Positions 11,688 to 23,101 of a DNA stretch of 64,000 nucleotides are shown here, in pieces. A model generated the notes under the pieces. The model worked only from the letters and a program-made list of their open reading frames with translations. It ran no database searches and was not told where the DNA came from. The stretch spans positions 40,687-104,686 of the forward strand of contig JAYMGJ010000257.1 of assembly GCA_037178675.1 (NCBI GenBank), given 5' to 3'. Each line of letters starts with the position of its first letter. Within the stretch, counting starts at the first letter, position 1. The stretch is from Scleroderma bovista (taxonomy: Eukaryota > Basidiomycota > Agaricomycetes > Boletales > Sclerodermataceae). The translations under genes and the position numbers were made by a program.

Positions 11688-13283
11688 ATGACCACGAAAC
11701 CCTCCGCAGAGCAAATCGAGGCGTCGAGCCTTCGGTCGTCACAAGCGGACGTATGGTATCTCAAGGAGATCAATTTTGGGGATGGCGAACCCAAGCGTCG
11801 AGTCAAGATCATAACACAGAACTTCAACGGGTGAGTCGTACTAGCGCGTATCATGCCAAAGTATATCATGGATCATTCGCTCATTCCGCGCCTTTTGACA
11901 CGCGCTTTCAGGCCCTGTTCGTTCATCGCGATTTGTATGTTTTCCATGACGAGGGAGCATGTGTGATGCTGACGTGTATGCAGGTAACATACTCATTCTG
12001 CGGGGAAATATTGAAATACTGCCTTATGAGCGCACGAGTGTGTCCTACGAATTCCTATCACAGCTCGTCGGGGAATATCTTCTATCTAACTGTGCCGATG
12101 CTGACACCGACGTATCCTCGGCTCTCTCAATCATGCCCACCACCACAAGTAACGTCTCACCGCTTCCCTTTGTTATATCTCTCACTCAGCCCTCGTGTGC
12201 GCATCCGAACAGAGGGCCTAGATCTGAACCCGCAATTTACAGCGGTGGACTCGTTTCGACCAGGCGGAGACGGTGGCGAACTCCAGCTCTTCGCCAAGGC
12301 TGGCATTAAGCTCGTCCATGGTTGGGTAGTCGACCCCGAGAGCCGAGCTGCTTCTGTCCTTTCGCGTGTCAGCGACTATGACAGCGCTGTGATGCTCATC
12401 GCGGATGCGGACCACTTGTCCAAAGGGAGACTTTTGCATCCAGACTCATTCCGGGACCCCTGTGAACCTGGACCAAGTGGGAGTGGGAGTGGCAGCAGCA
12501 GTAGCCAGGCTGAATCTAGTTCGATGACCGCTACGAGCAGTCAACCGATCGCAGGGCCCAGCAACCATTTCCACTACGAGCCTCGTAGTCCGATCGAAGG
12601 ATATGCGGAGGAAGATCGGCACAAGATCGAATCAGGTGGGTTTATTTCGTGTCAGCGTTATCGAGCTGACCCAGTGTCCATTCCGCGGCCTTCTAGCTGT
12701 TATCGCACAAGAATTTCTGGATTCCACCAAATCCCAATTGACGTATTATGGGCTATTTCAGCTTGCTGCGACCGTGGAACCGGGTACCTTGGTGGCATTA
12801 TTCCGAAATTCACATCTCTCGGTGTTGTATAAGCCCGTGGGCGAGAACACCAGTCTATATTCACTCGTCACGGACCATGTTTTTCTTCATGAGGCGTCGG
12901 TGGTTTGGGAGCGCTTCGAGGACATTGACGGTGGCTGGTCGACGTTTGTCGACTCGGACTTTGTAAAGTCGTCTCCAGCGGGTGGTGATTTTGCGGGTCA
13001 GACAGCTGAAGCTACTCTTCGAGCGTACGAGGTTGAAGCCGGTATCGTGGATCCTACAGAGTATGGTCTTGCCACGTTAACGTGGCTACTTGCTCATGAA
13101 GTTGTTTACAGTCGAGAACTAGCGAAACATCTTCAGGCTGAGGAAGATGCCCATGCATATCAGATATACCTTGAACAACAGCGACGGTCGCGGAAACAAC
13201 AAGCAGCCGAAGCAGCAGGAGACAATGCAAGTCGGAAGCATAGCAGATTTAAGGACAAGAAGGACAAGTGTATCATTATGTAG
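11688..13283 (+). CDS. MINDY-family (DUF544/FAM63-like) deubiquitinase with C-terminal CaaX
   Basis: MINDY enzymes are cysteine proteases that trim K48-linked ubiquitin chains. Exons 11688-11830, 11912-11934, 11984-12148, 12213-12635 and 12697-13283 sum to 446 residues. The catalytic Cys is in NFNGPCSFIAICN, matching the family NGPCPLLAIxN motif, and is encoded by the 23-nt second exon. Downstream come NILILRG, LDLNPQFT, GWVVDPESRAASVLS (substrate-groove region) and the His-bearing segment ending LFRNSHLSVLYK. A Ser-rich linker (about residues 220-270) is an insertion. Near the C-terminus ELAKHLQAEEDAHAYQIYLE resembles an MIU ubiquitin-binding helix. The last four residues are CIIM after a Lys-rich stretch, a prenylation box, suggesting membrane association. 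The ATG at 11688 is the first in frame with the FGDGEP core. Confidence 0.92.
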
Positions 13284-13525
13284 AGAAAAATGTCTTGATA
13301 CTCGTGTGACTAGAAATGTAGTCAGTGCCACTATGCAAATACAGTCAAACAGAAACCCACTCCTGGGTAGCCCAGCCCTCCGTCAGAGCCAACGCACAGC
13401 GCATCTGCCCTTCCTTGTTCCTTCCATCGCCAGCGTAGTAGACCTCGAGAAAAAGCAAGGAACTCCAGATTATACCAGCCCTTGTACGATTCTTGTCTTT
13501 GTCGCCGTCAGCTCGCTTGCCGCCA

Positions 13526-16432
13526 ATGCGAGAGTCCAACTTTGCTTTCCCCGCCCAGAATAGGGCTTGCGTCTGCATCTCATCGCAGCTATATGACAGA
13601 CGAGGTATGGGTTCACAGTACTCCATAATTTAACGTTCGTTTACATCAGTTTTCAAGCCCTTGATACGACCTCGCCACTGCCACTGTTCAATTCACTCCA
13701 TCATCTCACATATCTAACGTCTACGTCCCCCAGAATACGCGAGATCATGACCATGGACGGAGGTCTGGAGCGCCTCGTCCGCATCTTGCACGATTTTTGT
13801 ATTTGTCCACCTCCACCCGAAAATCCGAACTTCATTTACGGCCTTTCACCTCCAAACTCCCGACCTCCAAAACTAACTCCGACTCTCAATCCTCCATCTT
13901 TTGACAAACATGCAGCGTACCGTTTCTCCCTCGCATTCCAGTGTGTCGTCAACATCGGTGTAAGAGGTAGCGAGCCGATTCGAAGCCGTGTCGTCCAGGC
14001 CGGCTCACTCGACGTCGTAGGATGTATCCTCGAAGCTTGGTTGGCTAACAAAGGCTTCGCCGTCGGTCCTAGCTCCAGTGCTTCCGGTTTACCAAGGGAA
14101 TCTCGGGAGCAACGAATAGCCAGGCGCCAGGCGCTAGCAGAGCAACGCCAGAGAGAAGGTACACCGGCGGCTGCCGAGTTGACCCGAGCGTTGCAAAGAC
14201 AAATAGTCGCAGAGGAAATTATCAGACAGAACCGCGGTGTTGATACTACAGAGACATCTGTCGACGAGGTGACTGATTCCTCTCGTTGCCATATCTCTCA
14301 GATTCTAACACGGTGCAGGATCCATCGACAACCGAAATAAGCATCGATCCTTTGTCGGATATCGTTATCGCAACCGAAGCGTCATCTGAACCTATATCGG
14401 TCTCTGTAATGTCAACCAATCGTCCTCCATATGCGCGCCGTTCGTTGTCACGGAGAACCGGTCTAGATGCCACCATCGATGCTTCGACCACGGTAGGAGC
14501 CAGTTCTCAGACTGGCACAAATATCGCGGGCACCCGGGAACGCAGTGGCACGATCGTTCCTCGTCCAGTATGGGAAAATAACTGGGTAACAAATACAACA
14601 CTTCGACCTCGGCAAAATCGGACCCGCGGAACGACAACTACTTCACCCGACGAATCCACCGACAACTCACGTCCCGAGACGGAAACTGAAGATGATGGTG
14701 ATGCAGACGTCGACATGGACCAATCACAGGACACGGATGATGCCACCTCCGACTCTCATCCTATAATTCCTCGCGCCCCTCGCGCTCCAACCCGCTCGAT
14801 GACCCAACGCCCGAGACGCACAGTAGGTATCATTTCGGATGCACCGCCGGCTGCTCCACTGGAAGTTAATGCGGACGCCCACATCATCATCAATCATGCT
14901 CAAGGCGGTGTCGTTGATGGAGATGGTGTTGGTGTTGTTAGTGTGGAGGATGGAATTGTCTCCTTAGAACCAAACGATGACTTTGCTATGGGTGCTCCAC
15001 CCGGTGCTCCTGGGGCTATGGACGAAACAAGGACACTGCGTGGCGTCGATCCACCTGCGCTAGAACGACACGGACGAACAGCCCCTGACGTGACACCTCG
15101 TGCGACGGTGATGGCACTCCCGCAAGCTCCGGCAACGGCCAATGCAACCGGCAATGGGCGTGGAGGCGGCCCTACACCGACCCGGGGAGACCATACCCTG
15201 AATGCACCTCCTACCGCCATGGGACGAGCAACCAGCCACGCCCATCACCACCGCGATATGGATTCGGGTCCATACAAGGACGAGGATGTACTCCTCGCCC
15301 TGCAGCTGCTAGCATACCTCAGCAAATACCCACACGTTCGACAGGCGTTCTATAAGCAACGGACCTCTTTCCACCCCGCAACAGCCGCTATGGCCAGTGC
15401 ACGCTCTGGAGAACAGCCGGTGGCTGGTCCAAGCAACGGCCGGAACACCGGAAACCAGCCAGGTAAGGAAGGTAACGGGCTCTTCCGTGTGTTCGCATCT
15501 GCCACATCCAGGGGCAAAGAGAGGGAAAAGGCGCCGCCTACTGCAACCCCCACACTGCGGATGACCAATGTCTTTTCTCTCGTTGAACGCTTCACATTCC
15601 GACCTAGTTCGTCGGAGAGTGATTTACCCAATCCACCGCCCAAACTTCCTCCGGAAATCCAGTACTGGGCTGGTGTCATTATGCGGAATGCTTGTCGAAA
15701 AGACGATAGTAGAGGTGGTATTCGTCAGTGCGCAAACAGTGAGTTGTGAAAAGGTCGTCTTTGTTGACCGCTGATCGTTATTTCTTAGTGCTTTGTGGCC
15801 GATGGGAAACCTACCCCCGCGAGTTCGCCAAGTGCAGGCGTTGTCGGAAGGCCAAGTACTGCGGCAAAGAATGTCAAAGTACAGCATGGAGTGAAGGACA
15901 CCGATTTTGGTGTAGTGCTAAGGAGGGCGAAGAAACCGAAGATCTCACGCTCTCGGAGCACAATCAGGGCAGAGGACCAGGGGTGGATGATCCCACTCAT
16001 GATGTTGTGACACCTGCACGACTCGAGCGAGAAAGAATGCGACCCGAACGAGAAAGAGCGGCCCGGGAGAGAAATACCGTGATTAGTTTGTATCCGCCTG
16101 GACCGCCTGTGCAGCCGCCACCGGTTACGTCGCAAGTTATACGACAACGGGCTGCTGCACTTCCTCCAACGGCTGGTCCACCTTCGCCAAACACATATAT
16201 GCAGATGCAACGCCGCAGACGAGCGGAGACTGTATCTGGGGCGACCACTGTTATTGGTATGACTCAGAATGGCCGGCCTGTATACCGCCACGAGGTGCCT
16301 TGGCTGGCAGACGGACGCGGAAGGGACGTGAACGAGGGTGGAAATAATGCCGCTGCCCAACGCCATGCTCGTATGGACAATATGATATGGGACTCGTCAC
16401 CGCAGGGCGACAACGATATGGTCCTCGGATGA
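13526..16432 (+). CDS. MUB1: MUB1/SamB MYND-type zinc finger protein (N-degron E3 cofactor)
   Basis: In yeast Mub1 works with the Ubr2 E3 ligase to destroy Rpn4; in Aspergillus the orthologue SamB influences morphogenesis. Four exons (13526-13604, 13658-14268, 14319-15738, 15789-16432) give 917 residues. The start MRESNFAFPAQN followed by CISSQLYDRR and, over the first intron, ALDTTSPL is the conserved N-terminus, so the gene begins well before the longest single frame. A conserved armadillo-like segment (TYLTSTSPRIREIMTMDGG, LERLVRILHDFC, VNIGVRGSEPIRSRVV) follows. The middle is disordered, with Asp-rich runs. The MYND finger lies after the last intron: QCANMLCGRWE, then KCRRCRKAKYCGKECQ, AWSEGHRFWC, with the Cys/His ligands present. 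The C-terminus is low complexity. Confidence 0.93.
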
Positions 16433-17648
16433 CACACGCTTTTAAAGTACTGACCTTGACCCTCCCCAAATCCTTTTACGTGACCTTGTCTTTCTCCACA
16501 CACCCTCACTGATTACTGGTGCCGAACAATTCTTTACTACACCATACCACAGGCTACACCCAGTCTCTATTCTCGAACAAACATTTTACGACGCAATCCT
16601 TTACCCTACCTGCATGAGGCTATAACAACCCCATGGTGCCTCGCTCTTTACGCGCACGGACTAAGCTACATAATGACGAGCCTATGATAGGTGGGCTACC
16701 ATCGCTACCTGGCTTCCCCATCCATGTCGTTGCCTGCTTGCATCCCATCCATACGAGCCTTTGTACACATCCTCCGCCCCTTACCTCTTCGATGGGTTCC
16801 TCTCTGGTCATTGATTTATAGTATAACAACATTTCTTGTCATTCTTTCTCTGTAGACAGGCCTAATATCATGTGTTGCCAATGATAGAATGTCTTGGTGA
16901 TGTAGTATATTGCAGTCTTGAGACGGGGATAAAGAACCTTGTCAGGGGAAAGCCTTGAAATATCGGAAATAGGGGATACCGGTGAAACTTATGCCCTCAC
17001 TTGTAGGATCATGCTAAAATTATTAGCATGCCGGTGGGTTCGCTGGAGATCCACCGTCAATGGTCATATGAGCTGTGGATGGGAAGCGATAACTCCTCGG
17101 TTTCAAAGATGAAGATCAGACGTGTCGCGATGAGGATTGTCTAGCACATCCCATGCATCATATCAGCGAATGCTGACAGCGCAACGAGTTGTTTGTAAAG
17201 AACAGTGATCAGCCGAGATGACAGACCCGGATTCGAGCGACGTGGGGTGGGGGAAGTTGGATAATTTGAATCCGTACGTGTTCCGATGCGTACACTCAAT
17301 CTAGTTGCTGGTGATCAGCCACGTCATCCGAGAGACGATGATGACTAGTACTGACTCCTTCTAGAGCGCGATGGACCAGTCAACAGCTGATGTGTAAGGT
17401 ATTTCAGGGCATTTTGGTCCAGCCTGTAAGTCCTGTCAGTAGTTTACAGACCTTGAGGTATCCCTGCACGTTGATGCTGTTGACTTGCGGGCTCCCACTC
17501 CAGTCGCATTAGATGCTCTCACGTGACGTCTGTTGTGATATTGATCACGTGGTCTCGGTTGTTTGTGGGAACCAAACACAAGGTTAAAAACCGCGGCCAA
17601 AGTTTTTCTTTCAGCTTTGCTCACGAAGGCGTTTCTCTGCACATATCC
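16433..17648. other. Intergenic between MUB1 and HSP10
   Basis: About 1.2 kb with no credible coding frame. It holds the MUB1 3' flank and the HSP10 promoter. No RNA gene was recognised; a GATTCGA string near 17229 lacks the rest of a tRNA. Confidence 0.4.
17519..17553. promoter_or_regulatory. Paired CACGTG boxes and TGACGTC upstream of HSP10
   Basis: TCACGTGA at 17519-17526 overlaps TGACGTC (17524-17530), and a second CACGTG lies at 17546-17551, 26 bp further on and about 100 bp before the start codon. The close pair is more notable than single sites. Binding by bHLH or CREB/ATF-like factors is inferred. Confidence 0.4.
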
Positions 17649-18125
17649 ATGGTAAGCCCGGAGAACGTGACACATGGCGAGAAGCTAACGTGTTTTGCGC
17701 TGACAGGCTGCCCAAGCAACGTTCAAATCCATCCGGGCCCTTGTCCCATTGCTGGACCGCGTTTTGGTGCAACGTTTTAAGCCTGAGACGGTATGACCAC
17801 CCCATTCTTCACGAATTGACTTGGACGTATGTTTTAGAAAACCGCGACTGGCATCTTTCTTCCGAGCTCGTCAACGAGCACCCCGTTGCCAGAGGCGACT
17901 GTTATTGCTGTAGGCCCGGGCGCACCCAATAAACAGGGTGAAGTTGTTCCCACTACCGTCCAGCCAGGTGACCGTGTACTACTTCCGGGATGGGGTGGCA
18001 ACTCGATCAAAGTGGGAGAAGAGGTAGGCGGTGATGACTTGGAGTCGGTCGCTCGTGGACTGATGTGATTACAGGAGTACTTCTTGTTCAAGGATTCGGA
18101 GATTCTTGCGAAGATACAGGAGTGA
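17649..18125 (+). CDS. HSP10: Mitochondrial co-chaperonin Hsp10 (GroES family)
   Basis: Caps the Hsp60 chamber in the mitochondrial matrix during protein folding. The model has 107 residues from four exons: 17649-17651, 17707-17790, 17838-18023 and 18075-18125. The first exon is only the ATG, directly followed by GTAAGC. The protein reads ALVPLLDRVLVQRFKPE, then TATGIFLP (start of the mobile loop), EATVIAVGPG, VQPGDRVLLPGWGG and EEYFLFKDSEILAKI, the standard GroES order. Length matches the family (~100-110). The short N-terminus AAQATFKSIRA serves as the usual uncleaved matrix-targeting segment. Spliced exon lengths sum to 324 nt. Confidence 0.97.
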
Positions 18126-18664
18126 TCACGTGGCGTAGCTGGGGTGGCGTGGATGGGAACTCCCCCCCACTCGAGGCATTAGCAATACTTTAATACTAGC
18201 ATCATGTTTTTTTTTTTTTTGCAAATCCCTACTCACCCAGACACGGTCCGGATTGCTGCCACACGGCGCTCCGTGGAGGGACATGCAGCATATGCGAGGT
18301 GTGGTAAGCGAGCCTATGTACACCGGGTGCGCACTATGACAGCAGCAGTGCAGGCAGTACCTGCAATGCACACTGTGTGGTAGCTGTGTGTGTAGGTAGA
18401 GCGGAAGGGCTCGTCAGCAGGTTTAGTAGTGCGCTTCCGTCGCACTTCGCTCGTCCCGGAAGCAGGTTTTCCTTGAGTTGGCGCACGGAAGTGAGCCTGC
18501 TTACGTTGCTGACCAATGGAGCGGATGTGCTGGACCCATTCAGGATTAGTCTCACCGCTATTCATGCCTGTCCCCAGCGTATTTAAGCAGACACGCCGGC
18601 TCCTAACAGCCCCTTCTCTTTAGCCTCGCTCTCCTGCTTTCTGGTCAAAGCCCCTCTCCACGCG
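18126..18664. other. Intergenic between HSP10 and the MFS gene
   Basis: Contains a run of 15 or so T residues near 18205 and no credible gene. The final bases are pyrimidine-rich, as expected just before the MFS start codon. Confidence 0.4.
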
Positions 18665-20919
18665 ATGGCAAATCCCCCCCCCACCACGGTCTCTCACCGC
18701 AGCCTCCTCCGGGATGTCGCCCTCGTCGCGACCTGCACGACCGCCATGGTCGTCAATGTCCGTCCTCTCTCCCCTCCTTCCCTGCAGTGCTCATCCCCCA
18801 CCCCAGGTCTCAAATTCCACGTCCATAGCCATCTCCCTCGCCATGATCGGCAGGGGCCTCAACATCCAGGAAGATCAGCTCCAGTGGCTCCTCTCTTCCT
18901 ATGCGCTCTCTTCCGTAGGCACTTCCGCTCAACAGACACCGCCCCAGTCTGACGCCCTTCCGCATTTTAGGGCTGTCTTTTGCTATTCTTCGGGAGACTC
19001 GCGGATCTCTATGGCCGCAAGAAAGCTTTTCTCCTCGGAATGTTGACACAGGTTATATTTGCCGTAGGCTGTGGCTTCGCCCCAAGTCCGTTGCTCCCCT
19101 TTGTCCTCCGCATCCTTCCTCATCACCCTTATTCCTAGACGGTATTACTCTGGATGTCCTTCGCGCGTTTCAGGGCTTGGGCGCCGCCGCCGCAATCCCA
19201 TCCGCGGTATGTACTACCCATCCCTGTTCGGTCCCTCGTTCTGAGTTCGTCATAGCTGGGTATCCTGGCTCATTCATTCCCTCCATCCCGCGCACGAACC
19301 ATAGCTTTCACTACATTTGCTGCCGGTGCTCCTATCGGTGGTGCATTCGGATTCGTCGTTGGTGGAGTCGTCACACAGTTCTCAGAGTCCGTCTCTTGAC
19401 ATCTCTTGCAAAACACCGTACTGAACGTGCCCCCTAGTGACCATTGGAGATCTACCTTCTTCGTTGCAGCTGGCCTCTGTGCATTAACCTTCCTAGGAGG
19501 CATCGTGTCCATGCAACGCGACAACATTGACCATGGCGTAGACAGGCGCGTAGATTGGATCGGTGCTACCCTCGTCACCGTGGGCCTCGTCTTGATCGTC
19601 TTTGTTTTGGGCCAGGGCGGAATCGCTTCACAGGGCTGGAAAACACCATGTATGAACACCCTTCCTCAGCTGTCTTGTGCCTGATCTTTGTCTTGCTCGT
19701 TAGATATCATTGCTTGTTTGATCATTGGCATCCTCCTCATTGCAGCCTTCCTTGCTTGGGAATACCACCTGGAGAAAGTACTCAACGACCCTCATAGAAC
19801 AAAGTCCACCTGGACTCCCCCACCTCTCATGAAACTTTCGCTTTGGGCGCGTGCCAGGGGGCAACTAGCCGTCGTTCTTATTATCGCTTTCCTTAACTGG
19901 TGTGGCTTCCTCAGCTGGTCACTCTGGGTTCAGGTTCGTTTCTCATTTATCACCTCGCCCTCGATCACGGTATTGAGGCTTTCATGAAAACGTGTCCGCG
20001 ACCGCAGCTGTATTACCAAAACTACGTTCAACTAACCCCAATCCACACCATGGTCCGGTTTCTTCCCATGCTCGTTGCTGGTCTCCTGTGCAACTTCTTC
20101 GTCGCCCTCGTTGTCTCTAAGCTTCCCCTCGTTGTCTTCTTTGGTAAGTTCTGTCCAATCATATCCCTTTCCATCTACATGTGTTCATGACACGCGCTTT
20201 CCTGAACAGTGTCCGGAACGGTAATTACGGCATGCGCCGCGATTCTCTTCGCCCTGATCGATCCGTCGGCCACATACTGGGCCTTTGGCTTCCCATCAAC
20301 AGTATTCATCGTCTTCGGCGCTGATTTCGTCTACTCTGCTGGGACGATTTTCCTTGCCAAAGTTGCCAATCCCGGAGAGCACAGTGTCGTCGGTGCCTTG
20401 TTCCAAACAATGACGCAGGTGGGTGTCTCACGATCCATTCTCCATTTTCGTCGACTCATTTCACCAAACATGTTTACCGAACACGTGCCAAATAACTCTT
20501 CGACATCACCTTGCAAACCTTTAATAATGTGACTCGACACAACAGCTTGGCTCGGCGTTTGGCCTGACCCTTACCACGATCACGTTCAACAGCGTTGTCA
20601 ACTCTGAGAGCAAGAAATTGGGTATACCAGTGAATGCGGCCGGATCGAGCGAAGCCGACCTCAAGGGTTACAAGGCCGCACAGTGGACAGCGGCCGCGTT
20701 CCCTCTTTTGGGTGAGTCCCACATGTTTCATGTATGGTACTTTGAGTCCAACCATCTCTAGCTGCCATCCTAGCTGCGCTCTTCCTCCGAAACGTGGGAA
20801 TCGTCGGTCACAAGAATCGCAGAGAACAGGATGCCGAATCAGATCAGACCGTCGCTGTCGAGCCAGGTACCCCTCCAATAATGTCAGAGAAGCCTACCCC
20901 GATCCATAGCATCGTCTAA
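18665..20919 (+). CDS. MFS drug:proton antiporter-like transporter (ATR1-type, DHA2 family)
   Basis: A plasma-membrane exporter of the major facilitator superfamily; the substrate is unknown. Eleven exons (first 18665-18757, last 20762-20919) sum to 541 residues. The family signature A motif is visible as GRLADLYGRKKAF between helices 2 and 3. Helix 4-5 signatures are DVLRAFQGLGAAAAIPSA and GAPIGGAFGFVVGGVV, the latter matching antiporter motif C (GxxxGPxxGG-like). Fourteen hydrophobic helices can be picked out, including LVTVGLVLIVFVLGQGG, IIACLIIGILLIAAFLAWEY and AVVLIIAFLNWCGFLSWSLW. The C-terminus is hydrophilic (KPTPIHSIV). Related fungal proteins include yeast Atr1 (aminotriazole and boron export); this is family-level inference. 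The first intron starts GTCCGT, weaker than the rest. Confidence 0.92.
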
Positions 20920-22845
20920 ACCAATGGACTTCTCCGCGCTGGCGTGGATATGGATACTTTTATGTATGATGGATGCGACGCTACCTCGAAGGACAGCCGC
21001 TAATAACTCCACGAAACTTCCAGGAAAGCGACGGTTGACGATCGCATATACGTCTTATTGTGGTTCCCTATCCTCTACTTGCGTGGACTCGCCTACTTTA
21101 CATCGAGTCCAAGATGGACTTTCTAGTGGATGTGTGGAGAATGTGATGGACAGGAGGAGGTTTTTCTGACCTTGTGCAGTTCACGGACCCAAAATCAACG
21201 TGTTCCACCAAGCCAGTGCTAGGTTGATCGTTATCTCGAAAATGCTGTTAAGGTCTCTTCATTTACTGTTCAGGCGTGCCGTGTCTTTTCATGCTTCATG
21301 GCGTTATGTCCCATGTATCTCGACTCCATCCTATAGATTACTACCCACATAAATGGCACTTGTTACTCGATCACTTCTTCTATCGCACTTAGGTCGGATA
21401 TCAGCTTGCAGCATGTTTCTTAAGTTAAATTCGCACTGTATCGCCCGTGAATAAATTATTCGAACCTACCTGGCAGTCACCCTCGGCGCAAGCACATCCT
21501 ATGATCCAACACATGGCGTACCTGACGGATAAACGTAAATGAGATACAGCATATGGACACTTCTACTACAGGGCCACCCAGTCTCCCTTATGCAACGTTT
21601 AGGACGTGGAGGAAGATTAGGGCCACCGGCGACATGAATCTGTAGTGTGCCACGGTGTCAAATCGGATACTAGTTCCAGCCAGCGAAATTCGTCGAAATT
21701 CGCCTCGTTTCGCCGGTCGCTAGTGAGATTATCCTCGGAGGGTGGGCGTGCCTTGCACACGCTGTGAGCACTTAGGCGAGGATGTGGGTCCAAGGTGGGG
21801 ACCGACGGTCCGGACACACCAGGAAGATTGGCTGTGTGCGTTGCCGCGCCACCACTGGGCCGATGACGACGATGACCTGATCTGTGGACCCACCCGCGCA
21901 AACGCGCTGCGTTTATCGTCCCCGGCTTAGCTATTTGTGGTCCCGGGCCTTGAACGAATGTGTGCAGTAATTAAGGACCTATTATTCTAAGTCGAATGAA
22001 TGCTTGAATATAGCCATCCAAGAGGTGTACGCACCTGAAATTCGAAGGCGTTGTTTGGCAATGACTCGAGGACACTGGATCACGGCCCTTGCGATCGACC
22101 TGACTCCAACTGTATGGAATTCACCAGGCTGTAAGATATCAATCGCAAGGTGCTCAGTGAGACGGTGGGAGCCTGTACACTTGACAAACGGCTAGCACGG
22201 CCATCGATTTTAGCACTTAAAAGTGGAGGGGGAAGGGAGAGGAGGGGCCCAAAATCCAACACAACTCAGATTGTGCTGTGAGTAGCCGTTGGAGCCGGGA
22301 GCACTGTCACTGCATCCAGCATCTCGTTTTCATTTTGTGTCATCTGATCCGGATTTTTTGGGGCCGGATCAATTGTTTTATGGAAGGTTGGGCGGGATGG
22401 AAGTGAGGGCTGAGTGAAGCTGGCATGTGAAACAATGCACAGACGGAGCAAAGCGTACCTCGAATATGACAAGAATAACCTGTCCTTGTCCCTCAAATTA
22501 TGGATTGTTCCTCCAAGACACCAGGCCAACTGCCAAAGCCAAATCTTGCACCGTTCACTCCAACTCAAAGCCGACACATCGAACACTACGGTTGCCTAAT
22601 TTGGACACCTCTTATTGTTATTAGCCCCTGGAAGCCACAGTGGTTAGATGACACCAATTCTCCCTTGCTTATTGTTATGCACTCTCGCTTCATGTATCAT
22701 GTAACGGCGCCACCTGCTGTCTTTGGATTGGACGGTCCGGAAATTTAGCAAAAGACAATTGGACTGGGTGCATTATGACCTCGGCCCCTCTTGGTCGGTC
22801 TTGAAAATTACGCACTAGATGTGATCGCGGCAGGTGCTCTCTCTC
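20920..22845. other. 1.9-kb intergenic stretch with a possible zinc-cluster remnant
   Basis: No intact gene is supported. Around 21650-21790 the plus strand encodes fragments VCHGVKSD and PCTRCEHLGED that recall the two halves of a fungal Zn2Cys6 cluster, but in an interrupted context. The near-repeat cgaaattcg is present twice at about 21683-21702. Confidence 0.35.
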
Positions 22846-22855
22846 GTATATAAAG
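22846..22855 (+). promoter_or_regulatory. TATA box of the pheromone gene
   Basis: gtatataaag lies about 120 bp upstream of the pheromone ATG. A good 5'-UTR intron candidate, GTAAGT...CCAG (22869-22923), lies between them. The strong TATA suits a highly transcribed small gene. Confidence 0.6.
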
Positions 22856-22972
22856 TCCACCGGGTCAGGTAAGTACCTCCTCAGTTCGCAAGGACTTCGT
22901 GCGCTTATCCATCTCTCTGCCAGCTGTTGAGTCGCTGTCTCCCAGCTATATCACCACTGCTGTCTCCAGGGA

Positions 22973-23101
22973 ATGGATTCCTTCAGTACCATCCTCTCCG
23001 TCTTCTATCCCCATGTTGAGAGCGAGGAAACCATGCCTCAAATACCAGTGGAGGAGGAAGCGTATGGCGGCTCGGGTACCAACTACTGCGTCATTTCATG
23101 A
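22973..23101 (+). CDS. Lipopeptide mating-pheromone precursor (CaaX type)
   Basis: An intronless 42-residue ORF too short for ordinary ORF calls. It begins MDSFSTILSVF, a start typical of basidiomycete pheromone precursors. It continues through an acidic middle (HVESEET, PVEEEAYGG) and ends GTNYCVIS, a CaaX box for farnesylation followed directly by TGA. In the family, the precursor is cut at a charged doublet about ten to fifteen residues before the Cys; here the EEE just before AYGGSGTNYC is a plausible site, giving a peptide with a farnesyl-methylated Cys. The gene has a strong TATA box and a 5'-UTR intron candidate. No STE3-type receptor is found in the window, so it is not obviously part of a classical P/R locus. 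Assignment rests on length, start, acidic spacer and CaaX together. Confidence 0.85.
   Translation: MDSFSTILSVFYPHVESEETMPQIPVEEEAYGGSGTNYCVIS

Noticed and set aside
13345..13626. 93-codon open frame on the minus strand
   Set aside because: It is antisense to the first exon and first intron of MUB1 and to the MINDY 3' flank. The plus-strand MRESNFAFPAQN exon accounts for the sequence.
17220..17240. tRNA B-box-like string
   Set aside because: No A box, acceptor stem or anticodon arm could be folded around it.
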